A stretch of DNA of 64,000 nucleotides from Streptomyces sp. NBC_01262 (GTDB lineage Bacteria > Actinomycetota > Actinomycetes > Streptomycetales > Streptomycetaceae). The notes beneath the pieces are model-generated. The model searched no databases. It worked only from the letters and a program-made list of their open reading frames with translations, and was not told where the DNA came from. The DNA lies in contig NZ_CP108462.1 in NCBI RefSeq assembly GCF_036226365.1, forward strand, positions 2,956,501 through 3,020,500. The letters are read 5' to 3'. Of this stretch, positions 42,606-50,091 are shown one piece after another; the stretch's first letter is position 1, and each line of letters begins with the position of its first letter. A program made the translations under genes and the position numbers.

Positions 42606-42992
42606 TCAGGCGGCGCGCTGTTCGTCGGGGTAAGCGCAGGCCACGCACATGCCGAGCGAGGTCGGGATGACGTATCCGGCGTCGGCCTTGCAGTCCGGGC
42701 AGGTGCGGCGGGCGGTCATCGCGGCGGCGTGGGCGGCCCACTTCGCCGGCGTCATCGGCCGGACCGGCTTGGCGCGGTCGATGCGGTACAGGTAGGCGAC
42801 CGCCACCCCGGACTTGCGGCCCCGGGAGCGGCGCATGATCTGAGCGGCGACGCCCTGTCCGCCGGGCCGTAAGCCGCGGGCGCGCAGCTGACGGCGGGTC
42901 GCGTAGCCGTCCGGGGCGAACCACCACGGGTAGGTCGGGATCCCGTGCCGGTCGCCGCCGGGGTCGTAGCACTTGGCGAAGGTCAGCGACAT
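42606..42992 (-). CDS. RRQRL-motif zinc-binding protein
   Basis: 128 aa from the ATG at 42992. The motif RRQLRARGLRPGGQ (about 29-42) corresponds to the RRQRL signature of a family confined to actinobacterial integrative elements, and the C-terminal part has two Cys pairs (CPDC near 99-102 and CVAC near 117-120) for zinc. The function is unknown. Its ATG overlaps the previous stop codon by one base (TGATG). Confidence 0.8.
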   Translation of the reverse strand: MSLTFAKCYDPGGDRHGIPTYPWWFAPDGYATRRQLRARGLRPGGQGVAAQIMRRSRGRKSGVAVAYLYRIDRAKPVRPMTPAKWAAHAAAMTARRTCPDCKADAGYVIPTSLGMCVACAYPDEQRAA

Positions 42993-43333
42993 CAGGCCGC
43001 CACCGCCAGGGGCACGGCCAGGCGGGTGAAACACCGCACGTGCACCGCGACCCCGGCATAGCGGCCGTGGGCCTCTATGACCTGATCGGCGGCGGCCGGA
43101 CGCATGCCCACCGCTTCGGGGGCGATGGCCAGGCTCTGACGCCATGCCTCGAAGTCAGCCAGGGTGCCGCCGGTCGCGTGGTGCAGCATGATGCCGACAC
43201 CCAGGGCGTAGCCGTCGCGGGTGAGGATGCGGCCGATCTCGATGTGGGCCGCGGGCAGGTGCGGGAAGTCGGCGAGCAACTGGGCCAGAGCGGTGATGGT
43301 CGGGCCCTGCTCGCCCACGGTCAGCGCGCTCAT
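42992..43333 (-). CDS. AICE-1 protein of unknown function
   Basis: 113 aa, soluble, helical N-terminal half (LLADFPHLPAAHIEIGRI, 19-36) and a C-terminal beta-rich end (GVAVHVRCFTRLAVPLAV). No family recognised. Coupled on both sides: one-base overlap downstream and four-base overlap upstream, so it is a real gene of the leftward operon. Confidence 0.65.
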   Translation of the reverse strand: MSALTVGEQGPTITALAQLLADFPHLPAAHIEIGRILTRDGYALGVGIMLHHATGGTLADFEAWRQSLAIAPEAVGMRPAAADQVIEAHGRYAGVAVHVRCFTRLAVPLAVAA

Positions 43334-44316
43334 GCCGCCGCTCCTTCGCCGCCGGAACTGTCGGTGTCGTTCACGGAGTGCAGCGGGCGCCCGTCGCCCC
43401 GCTCGCTCAGCAACGCGTCCCTCAGCACACGAGAGTTCGCCGCGGAGCAGTGCAACGCGGTGCGGATCGCCTCAGCGTTGATCGCGTCGTCCGCCCAACC
43501 GGCGGTGACGCTGCGTGCTTCGGCAAGCAATTCCGCCGGGGTCCGTGTCGCCTTCGGCGTCGTCTTGGGCTTCGCCGGGCGCTTGCGCGGCGGCTTGGGC
43601 GCCTCATCCTTCGGCGGTACCGGCTCCTCGGTCGTGGGCGGCGCCACTTCGCTCGCCGGGGACAGCTCCCCGAGCTTGAGAAGCACCCGCTCACGGCGCG
43701 GGGTGCGAGAGCGCCACCGCCGGCCGTGCTGCTCGCGCAGATCCGCACGGGACAACAGCCGCTCCCGCTCACGGGCGAGAGCGTCACCGTAGGAGGTGAC
43801 CTCCCACAGCGTCATCCGGCGCCACAGGCCGAATGTGGACAGCGGGGCGAGGATCCAGCGGGAACGGCGGATCTTCTCCATCCGCCGGCCGGTGACGGCA
43901 CCGATGCGGGAGGCGTAGACGTGCGCGGCAACCTCGGACAGCACCACCCAGAGCAGGGGCATGGTGCCATGGGCGAGCTTGGCCGACAGGGAGTGTCCGG
44001 CGGCGACGTTGAGCCAGCAGGTGACGCCGGTGAGGAACCAGGGCACGAAGCGCACCCAGCTCAGCGGCATGTCCATCCGGATCAGCAGCAGGTTCACCAG
44101 CGTGAAGGCCGGGATCGCGGCGTCGATTCCGATCGGCAGCATCTGCGGAGTGGCGAAGCCCCAACGGGCCCCGGCAGCCGAGACGGTGTCGAAGGACGAG
44201 ATCAGGCCCATCCCGCCTACCCCGACTCCGAGGATCACGGCTAGGCCTAGCAGGGCCTTTTCCGAGGTGGTGAGCGGCGGCAGGGCGGGGCGGGGGCTTT
44301 CCGTCGTGGCGCTCAT
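43330..44316 (-). CDS. DUF2637 membrane protein (SpdB-like)
   Basis: 328 aa. The N-terminal half has four hydrophobic segments (about 20-40, 58-76, 88-105, 115-135) with FATPQMLPIGIDAAIPAF, typical of DUF2637 spread proteins of Streptomyces plasmids. The C-terminal half is cytoplasmic: a basic region (RRRRSR-type), a Pro/Lys linker, and a helical end. Such proteins are thought to help the translocase move plasmid copies along the mycelium. Overlaps neighbours by four bases on both sides. Confidence 0.85.
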   Translation of the reverse strand: MSATTESPRPALPPLTTSEKALLGLAVILGVGVGGMGLISSFDTVSAAGARWGFATPQMLPIGIDAAIPAFTLVNLLLIRMDMPLSWVRFVPWFLTGVTCWLNVAAGHSLSAKLAHGTMPLLWVVLSEVAAHVYASRIGAVTGRRMEKIRRSRWILAPLSTFGLWRRMTLWEVTSYGDALARERERLLSRADLREQHGRRWRSRTPRRERVLLKLGELSPASEVAPPTTEEPVPPKDEAPKPPRKRPAKPKTTPKATRTPAELLAEARSVTAGWADDAINAEAIRTALHCSAANSRVLRDALLSERGDGRPLHSVNDTDSSGGEGAAA

Positions 44317-44615
44317 GCCGCTACCCCGTTCCGGCGCGGGCGGCGACGGCGAACCGTGGCGATCGCGAGCGGGACCACGGTGAACAGCTCCGGGGCGTAG
44401 GCCTCGATCGCCTCAGCAGCGACCTGGCTGACCCGGTCGGGAAGCTCGGGGTTGTCGGCGAGGATGTCGCGCGCTGCAGCCAACCGCGCCGCCCGCTCCA
44501 TCTCCGTCTCACCCTCAACCCCCAGCCACAGCTCAACCGGGGTACCAAGGGCCAGTTCAACGAAATCGGTGCCGCTGACGGCCTGATGACTGCCGATGAA
44601 GTCCTTCATGGTCAT
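44313..44615 (-). CDS. First gene of the AICE-1 transfer operon, unknown function
   Basis: 100 aa from the ATG at 44615 (GGAG 10 bases upstream; ATG at 44609 is an alternative). Central part LWLGVEGETEMERAARLAAA is helical; the C-terminus is basic (RRRRPRRNG). No family recognised. It follows a 230-base leader that begins at a strong repressor-controlled promoter and contains copy B of the repeated leader. Confidence 0.65.
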   Translation of the reverse strand: MTMKDFIGSHQAVSGTDFVELALGTPVELWLGVEGETEMERAARLAAARDILADNPELPDRVSQVAAEAIEAYAPELFTVVPLAIATVRRRRPRRNGVAA

Positions 44616-44690
44616 GCTCGGGTCTCCTGTTGCCTGGATGGGATGGGGAAGCACAAGGCGGCGGACTGTCCTTGGCCGGTCGGCCACCGC
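44612..44690 (-). repeat. Repeated 5' leader, copy B
   Basis: Near-identical to 38481-38563 (prim-pol leader). It supplies the ribosome site CAGGAGACC of the gene starting at 44615 and a GGCC-rich hairpin upstream of it. Confidence 0.75.
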
Positions 44691-44844
44691 ACCGCGCTGG
44701 TATCGAGAAGTGCGCACGGCCCGTTGCCGTGCGGGCCACCTTGTGGAGACGAGGGGAGGTGGCTTGCCCACGCATGGAGTTGTCAAGGAACGAGCGCTTC
44801 CCTTGAGCCCGTTTCACGGAGCCCTCCGGGCGCTAGCCCTGCGG

Positions 44845-44889
44845 TGATGCAGTACCTGTATTACAGGTACTGCATCATGGTTCTGTCAA
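44845..44889 (-). promoter_or_regulatory. Main AICE-1 promoter overlapped by a 33-bp palindrome
   Basis: A perfect palindrome of 16-bp arms (TGATGCAGTACCTGTA and complement, 1-base centre) covers 44845-44877. On the minus strand TTGACA (44884-44889) and TGTAAT (44860-44865) are 18 bases apart, so the -10 box lies at the centre of the palindrome. A repressor bound there would shut off the leftward rep-tra operon; the likely binder is one of the element regulators. The remaining gap to 45043 (428 bases in all between 44615 and 45044) includes a short GTG ORF with a good ribosome site at 44817 but no clear gene. Confidence 0.8.
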
Positions 44890-45043
44890 GCGTCGCGGCG
44901 GTGCTTCTTGGCTTTGCGCCGGTACTTCTTGGCGCACCATCAGAATCAGGGCAGGTGAAGGGCGTTCAGTACTAGCCCCATGGACACCCCGGAGACATCT
45001 CGCTACCGTCAAGAACTCCCTAGACGTCCCAACGGGGGTAGAG

Positions 45044-45802
45044 ATGTCCAACGAACGTTTGCGGTCAGCTCTCTTGGCTCTGGGCATGACCGTGCAGGAC
45101 CTGGCCGACGCGATAGAGGTCAACCCGAAGACCGTCGAACGATGGATCTCGCAGGGGAAGGTGCCGTACCGGCGCCATCAGTACGCGACTGCGTCACTCC
45201 TCAAGGTCGATGTGACGACCCTGTGGGACGACTCGCGCGCCGTCGAAAGCGCTACAGATCTGAGCAAGGCGGAGATCGTCACCATCTATCCGCACCGCCA
45301 CATGGTGCCCGCCGGGCTCTGGCGTGAGATGTACGGACGGGCGAAGCTGCGGATCGATGTCCTGGTCTACGCGGGACTGTGGCTGTCGGAAGATCCGCAG
45401 TTCATCGAACTACTCAAAGTGAAAGCTGAGGAGACGGCTCAGATCCGGGTCCTACTCGGAGATCCTGACTGCCCGGCAGTCCGCCAGCGTGGGGTCGATG
45501 AAGGCCACCGGATCATGGACGGAAAGATCCGCAACGCCTTGATGAACTACCGTCCGCTCTTCACCAGCCATCCGGACATCCACTTCCGGTTGCACGATGC
45601 GACGCTCTACAACTCGCTCTTCCGGGCAGACGACGAAATGCTGGTGAACACCCACGTTTACGGCATCGGTGCCTTCATGGCGCCGGTGCTCCACTTGCGG
45701 CGACTCCCCGGGGGCGGGCTCTTCGACACCTATGCGAATAGCATCGAACAGAGCTGGGGAGGCGCGCGCCAGGTGACGGAACACGACATCACGGGAGCCT
45801 GA
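45044..45802 (+). CDS. XRE-type HTH protein with C-terminal effector-like domain
   Basis: 252 aa. Residues 4-55 are a Cro/CI helix-turn-helix (LGMTVQDLADAIEVNPKTVERWI). Residues 75-240 form a second domain with GLWREMYGRAKLRIDVLVYAG and IRVLLGDPDCPAVRQRG, resembling domains (DUF5919 or phospholipase D-like) fused to HTH regulators in Streptomyces elements; the assignment is uncertain. It is the first gene rightward of the divergent control region and lies 2 bases before the Nudix gene, so it probably regulates the element. Confidence 0.75.
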   Translation: MSNERLRSALLALGMTVQDLADAIEVNPKTVERWISQGKVPYRRHQYATASLLKVDVTTLWDDSRAVESATDLSKAEIVTIYPHRHMVPAGLWREMYGRAKLRIDVLVYAGLWLSEDPQFIELLKVKAEETAQIRVLLGDPDCPAVRQRGVDEGHRIMDGKIRNALMNYRPLFTSHPDIHFRLHDATLYNSLFRADDEMLVNTHVYGIGAFMAPVLHLRRLPGGGLFDTYANSIEQSWGGARQVTEHDITGA

Positions 45803-45804
45803 GC

Positions 45805-46278
45805 ATGGGACGCATCGACTACCTTCACGACCCCGACGCCCCGCCGGCCAACTCGGTCGTGCCGTCCGTCGTCGCATTCGTGCAGAACGACACGGGACAG
45901 ATCCTGATGATCCAACGGTCCGACAATGGCCGTTGGGCGTTGCCCGGCGGTGGGCACGACGTGGGCGAATCCATCAGCGACACCGTGGTGCGCGAAGTCT
46001 GGGAAGAGACCGGGATCAAGGCCGAAGTCATCGACATGTCCGGTATCTACACCGACCCCGGGCACGTGATGGTGTACGACGACGGCGAGGCCCGACAGCA
46101 GTTCAGTATCTGCTTCCGCGCTGAGCCGGTCGGGGGAGAGATCCGCACGAGCAACGAGACGACACAGGTCCGCTGGGTAGACCCAACGGACCTGTCGAAG
46201 TACGACGTTCACCCCACCATGCGGCTCCGTATCGAGCACGCGTTGGACCGGACGCGAACAGTGCCCTACATCGGCTGA
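45805..46278 (+). CDS. Nudix hydrolase
   Basis: 157 aa. The Nudix box G-x5-E-x7-REVxEExGI is complete at residues 49-71 (G49, E55, R63, E64, E67, E68, G70). Substrate unknown; Nudix genes are regular companions of the regulatory genes of pSAM2-type elements. Starts 2 bases after the XRE gene and overlaps the end of the convergent HD gene by 13 bases. Confidence 0.92.
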   Translation: MGRIDYLHDPDAPPANSVVPSVVAFVQNDTGQILMIQRSDNGRWALPGGGHDVGESISDTVVREVWEETGIKAEVIDMSGIYTDPGHVMVYDDGEARQQFSICFRAEPVGGEIRTSNETTQVRWVDPTDLSKYDVHPTMRLRIEHALDRTRTVPYIG

Positions 46279-46838
46279 CGCTTGGAAGTGGCGAGCCGTT
46301 CGAGCACACGTGCCGTGCTGGCCAGGATCTCAGGTTCGGCACGGCGAATGAACGTGCCGATCAGGCTGTCTGGCCCGTAGCGCCCTGTGATCTCATTCAC
46401 GCGGTCCACAGGGTTTGTGGGGGTGCCGTCCGGGGTCGTGTTCATGTCGCAGAAGCAGAGCGCATCGGCGAGGTCCGGGCCCTCCCGGGGGAACTCCCCT
46501 TCCAGCTCGTCACGGAGCCCTCGTGCCTCAGCTTCCATCCACGCGCACGAGTGGTGCGCTACCAGTCGGACAACTCGTTCGTCGGCCTGCGCAACGTCCC
46601 GGAGGTAGCGGGCACCGTCCAACGGATGAAAGCCGGTCTTGGCGAGATCGGGCGAGTAGCCGATGTCATGAAGCACCGCGGCTGCCTCCATCAGTTCGGC
46701 GTCTGCGCCGAGGATCGGGGCGATCGTACGGGCACGCTCGGCCACCCCCAATGAGTGCTTCCAACGGCGCGGCAGCGGCGCGGCCAGAAGCGATTCAGCA
46801 AGGGGATAGGCCCACTCGGTCAGTCCCGTGGCGCTCAA
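46266..46838 (-). CDS. HD-domain phosphohydrolase
   Basis: A TTG at 46838 overlaps the stop codon of the GntR gene (TTGA) and gives 190 aa. Metal-binding HD residues are visible: H28 in RWKHSLGV, H57 D58 in VLHDIGYSP, H71 and H95 H96 in VAHHSCAW. HD proteins hydrolyse nucleotides or cyclic nucleotides; the substrate is unknown. Coupled to the GntR regulator. Confidence 0.85.
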   Translation of the reverse strand: MSATGLTEWAYPLAESLLAAPLPRRWKHSLGVAERARTIAPILGADAELMEAAAVLHDIGYSPDLAKTGFHPLDGARYLRDVAQADERVVRLVAHHSCAWMEAEARGLRDELEGEFPREGPDLADALCFCDMNTTPDGTPTNPVDRVNEITGRYGPDSLIGTFIRRAEPEILASTARVLERLATSKRQPM

Positions 46839-47302
46839 GGCTGGGAACGCTCCTCTCGGTTCGGCAGGGCGCGTACGGTGCGCAGCTTGCCCTGCCCTCC
46901 TTCGGTCAGCAATCCGGCGGCTTCCAGTTTGTCCAGTGCCCTGCGCACGGTCGGCCGTGAGACGCCGAACCGCGCGCACAGCGCGGACGCACTGGGAAAC
47001 TCTGCCCCTACCTCAAGCCGCTCATCCGTGATGACATCGGCGATCCGGTCGGTCAACGGCCGGCGGTCCGTCCGGTTGCCTGCCCGGATCACGCGCCAGC
47101 GAGCACCAGGTACCGCTTCCGCGAGCCCTTCCTTCTGGAGTACCTCGAAGACCCGAAGCGCGACGCCGCGCGAGACCCCGTGTGTGGTCATGATCTCCGC
47201 AGCTGACGGGAGCTCCGTCATCTCGGAGTCGGAGTCAATCTGCGCTTTCATCGCGTCGGCGATCTTCAGGAAAGTCCCCCGAGGGCTGGCCTGTTGCGAC
47301 AC
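46835..47302 (-). CDS. GntR-type regulator with two winged-helix domains
   Basis: 155 aa made of two GntR-like winged helices in tandem: residues 8-66 (IADAMKAQIDSD ... VSRGVALRVFEVLQKEGL) and 79-146 (DRIADVITDERLEVG ... VSRPTVRRALDKLEAAGL). No ligand-binding UTRA domain follows, unlike KorSA of AICE-2. It is probably the transfer repressor of AICE-1 and a candidate binder of the 33-bp palindrome. Coupled to the HD gene. Confidence 0.88.
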   Translation of the reverse strand: MSQQASPRGTFLKIADAMKAQIDSDSEMTELPSAAEIMTTHGVSRGVALRVFEVLQKEGLAEAVPGARWRVIRAGNRTDRRPLTDRIADVITDERLEVGAEFPSASALCARFGVSRPTVRRALDKLEAAGLLTEGGQGKLRTVRALPNREERSQP

Positions 47303-47361
47303 TCGTTCTCCCCCTCTGCGTACGTCTTACGCTCAAGCCTCGCACGTCAGCCCGGACCCGA

Positions 47362-47386
47362 AAGTGTCCCACCTGTTCGACTGTCC
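47362..47386 (+). repeat. Left 25-bp direct repeat flanking the ATPase/HNH cargo
   Basis: Matches 49763-49787 at 24 of 25 bases (one C/T change) in the same orientation. It lies in the 345-base gap 47303-47647 upstream of the ATPase gene; the rest of that gap holds degenerate copies of the same GTCCCACCTG/CAGTCCGGAC motifs and no gene. Confidence 0.8.
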
Positions 47387-47647
47387 GGTTAAGGCTCCCA
47401 CCTGCACAAACAGTCCGGACAACTCAGATTGCAGGCGTCCGGCTGGCAGGCCGACGCCCAGAGGCACGCGTAGGAAAGTGCTGTCCCTCGCGGGCATCCG
47501 CCACACACCCCACCGCCGTCTGTGCAGTCATCGCCCCCGCTCACCCTGCAAAGACACGCAGTTTGGGCGGTGCGTACACGCTGGTCGCATCTATGCTATC
47601 GGCACGAGTGGGTACCGACCCTACCTAGCCATTCCCCAGGGGACTGC

Positions 47648-48922
47648 ATGTATGTAGAGCGAGTGGCACTGAAGAATATCAAGGGGTTCGCCGAGGCGGA
47701 ACTAGACTTTTCAGGGAACGACGGAAAGCACGCCGGATGGGCTGTAATAACCGGCGACAACGGCTCAGGGAAGACCGCCTTCCTGAAGTCCCTCTGCATG
47801 GCCATTCTGGGACCTGACGATTCTCGCGTGCTGATTCCCGACCTACGCGGATGGGTTACAGAAGGACAAGAGAGCGGCTCGATCTCGGTAGAAGTAAAGC
47901 CTCATCATGACTTCGACCGTACAGCCAAGGGAGGGTTCCGCGTCCAGAATACATTCTGGGCAGAAATTGAACTCAAGCGGGAAGGTGGATCTTGGGCCAT
48001 TTCTTCTGCTGACGTCTACCGAAACAAGAAAAAGGGGGCATTTAACGGACCGTGGTGGGTTGGAACTCCCGGATGGTTCTCACTAGGGTACGGACCATTC
48101 CGTCGCCTTTACGGAAGCTCCCCCGATGCTCAGCGTCTCATGGTGATCCCTGGCCGTGTGCCACGGTTTGCAACACTATTCAAGGAAGACGCGACACTCG
48201 GCGAGTGCGAGCAGTGGGTGAAGCAGCTAAACTACAAGAAACTTGAACAGCAAGAGTCGGAAAAAATCGCCCTTGACAGTCTACTTGAGATTCTAAATGA
48301 TGACTTCTTGCGACACGGGGTCTCCGTCCGAGGCGTCAACTCCGAGGGGATTTGGTTGACCGACACAGCCGGACGGGACATTCCCCTGGCCGACATGAGT
48401 GAAGGATACAGGTCAGCCCTGGCAATGCTCATCGACATCTTCCGACACATGGTCGATGTGTACGGATCCGTTGACCTAACAGCGAAAGGCGAAGACGGAT
48501 CTTCCTTCGTGAATCGTCCTGGTGTTGTGGTTATTGACGAAGTCGATTCTCACCTTCATCCGGCATGGCAGAGGGAAATCGGGTTCTGGCTGAAGAAGCA
48601 TTTTCCGCTGGTTCAGTTCATCGTCACTACCCACAGCCCACTGGTTTGCCAAGCTGCTGATCGCGGCCGCATCTACCACATGGCTCAGCCTGGATCGGGC
48701 GAGCTACCCTTCCGACTCAACGAGAATGACTTCAACCGAGTCATTGCGGGAAAGCCAGACCAAATCCTGATTTCACCAGCGTTCGGCATGCCTCACACCC
48801 GGTCGCCAAAGGCAGTATTGGCAAACCGGCAACACTCTCGCCTCCGCGCCAAACAGCTCTCAGGGAGGCTCAGCGAAAACGAGGAGCAGGAGCTGTCTCA
48901 GCTTGCACTCTTCGCTGATTAA
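47648..48922 (+). CDS. ABC/AAA-type ATPase, Septu PtuA-like
   Basis: In Septu antiphage systems PtuA is an SMC/OLD-like ATPase that works with an HNH nuclease. The ATG at 47648 (AGGGGA upstream) gives 424 aa. Residues 1-50 hold VALKNIKGF and Walker A GDNGSGKT (36-43); the ABC signature is MSEGYRS (250-256); Walker B is VVVIDE (293-298) followed by the D-loop VDSHLHP; the switch His is H329 in VTTHSP. The middle part (100-215) is a helical insert. Codon use is visibly AT-richer than the AICE backbone, a sign of separate origin. Next gene is 13 bases downstream. Confidence 0.85.
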   Translation: MYVERVALKNIKGFAEAELDFSGNDGKHAGWAVITGDNGSGKTAFLKSLCMAILGPDDSRVLIPDLRGWVTEGQESGSISVEVKPHHDFDRTAKGGFRVQNTFWAEIELKREGGSWAISSADVYRNKKKGAFNGPWWVGTPGWFSLGYGPFRRLYGSSPDAQRLMVIPGRVPRFATLFKEDATLGECEQWVKQLNYKKLEQQESEKIALDSLLEILNDDFLRHGVSVRGVNSEGIWLTDTAGRDIPLADMSEGYRSALAMLIDIFRHMVDVYGSVDLTAKGEDGSSFVNRPGVVVIDEVDSHLHPAWQREIGFWLKKHFPLVQFIVTTHSPLVCQAADRGRIYHMAQPGSGELPFRLNENDFNRVIAGKPDQILISPAFGMPHTRSPKAVLANRQHSRLRAKQLSGRLSENEEQELSQLALFAD

Positions 48923-48935
48923 TCGGGGGAAGTAA

Positions 48936-49664
48936 ATGCGGAGAATTGAGCGAGGGGCAATCCCCCTACAGGCGCGCCAAGAGCTCTACAAGCGCGAGAG
49001 AGTAGCAACCTCTCAGGAAAAAGCCAGGGAGGAGTGGACTAAATACCGACGGTCAGTGAAGAGTAAAGTTGTAGTCGACGCACTGAAGCTCGCCGTAGGT
49101 ATCCGCCAAAGATGCCTCTACTGTTGCGACTCCCGTTCAGCCGATGTTGATCATTTCATACCCATTGGAATTGACTTCACAAAAGCGTTCAAGTGGGCCA
49201 ACTTCATCTGGGTGTGTCCAGAGTGCAATAGGAGGAAGGGAAAGCGATTCCCGCTTGACCCAACAGGTGCGCCATTGATCATCGACCCAACCCGAGTTGA
49301 CCCCTGGGATCACCTCATCCTGGACACGGCCACGGGGTACTTAGCGCCACGGTTTCTAGACAATGACTTCGACCCTAGGGGCGAGGCAACGTTGGACGTT
49401 CTAGCCTGCATAAATTTTGAGTCAGTCACCGAGGGGCGAAAGCGGGTAATTCGCCGTTACTACGAGGCGATCGATCGTTTGCTAGATGCCAGCGACTCCC
49501 CTACACAATTCGCAGGCTTGGCACGCGAAGTGAGAGAAGACGAGTACGGAGTATCAGCATGGTTCGCACTACGGGAAGGTGCGACAGAGGATAAATTCCT
49601 GCAGCTACGGGAGACCTACCCGCACTTTTGGCGCACCTTCGTGAGACTCGCCCTACAAAACTAG
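48936..49664 (+). CDS. HNH endonuclease, Septu PtuB-like
   Basis: 242 aa. The ribosome site GGGGGA precedes the ATG by 5 bases. The HNH fold is at residues 58-103: C60-LY-C63 and C94-PE-C97 form the zinc knuckle, D72 H73 in VDHFIPIG start the motif, and N89 and N98 complete it (CPECNRRKG). The N-terminal 50 residues are helical and basic; the C-terminal half (140-242) is helical and may contact the ATPase. Together with the preceding ATPase it has the two-gene layout of Septu. Confidence 0.85.
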   Translation: MRRIERGAIPLQARQELYKRERVATSQEKAREEWTKYRRSVKSKVVVDALKLAVGIRQRCLYCCDSRSADVDHFIPIGIDFTKAFKWANFIWVCPECNRRKGKRFPLDPTGAPLIIDPTRVDPWDHLILDTATGYLAPRFLDNDFDPRGEATLDVLACINFESVTEGRKRVIRRYYEAIDRLLDASDSPTQFAGLAREVREDEYGVSAWFALREGATEDKFLQLRETYPHFWRTFVRLALQN

Positions 49665-49762
49665 ATCACTTCCGCTGGTGGTTCGCTTCCCATTTTGAGG
49701 CGTCGACCCACCAGCCCGATTTTAGCTACTCCGAGCTGCTCCGGCTCCGGTGACCAAACGCG

Positions 49763-49787
49763 AAGTGTCCCACCTGTCCGACTGTCC
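49763..49787 (+). repeat. Right 25-bp direct repeat flanking the ATPase/HNH cargo
   Basis: Repeats 47362-47386 (24/25). The match to the rep ATPase gene is longer: about 100 bp from 49765 resemble the reverse complement of 36478-36568, so a decayed frame here reads SHLSDCPTTLPDL as the real RepA-like C-terminus reads SQLSDCPTTLPDL. Confidence 0.8.
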
Positions 49788-49926
49788 CACTACTCTGCCT
49801 GACCTGTGCAAAGAGTGTGGGACAGCTCGATATGGGACTGTCCCACCTGTCCGACTCCGTACGAGCGGCTGCAACACCTACGCGTGTGTTGCAGCCCGTC
49901 GGCGAAGCCGACCCCCCGTAGGTCGC

Positions 49927-49943
49927 AGCCGCCGCAGGCGGCT
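49927..49943 (+). terminator. Terminator downstream of the HNH gene
   Basis: AGCCGCC / GGCGGCT with a 3-base loop followed by TCCTTTCTG. A weaker stem (GCTGGTGG / CCACCAGC) with a T-rich tail lies nearer the gene at 49674-49715. The whole 49665-50372 stretch contains no gene, only the direct repeat, these hairpins and the att site. Confidence 0.6.
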
Positions 49944-50091
49944 TCCTTTCTGCTCTTGATCACTCAGACGCGCGCGCTGCTGGGCTGAGGTTCAACCCCC
50001 GCGAGTGAGTGACGAGTGAGCGCACCCTCTACTCGATCTTGGAAGCACATCTACGCAGGTCAGAGGCACAAATGTGCCGTCATGGGCATGC

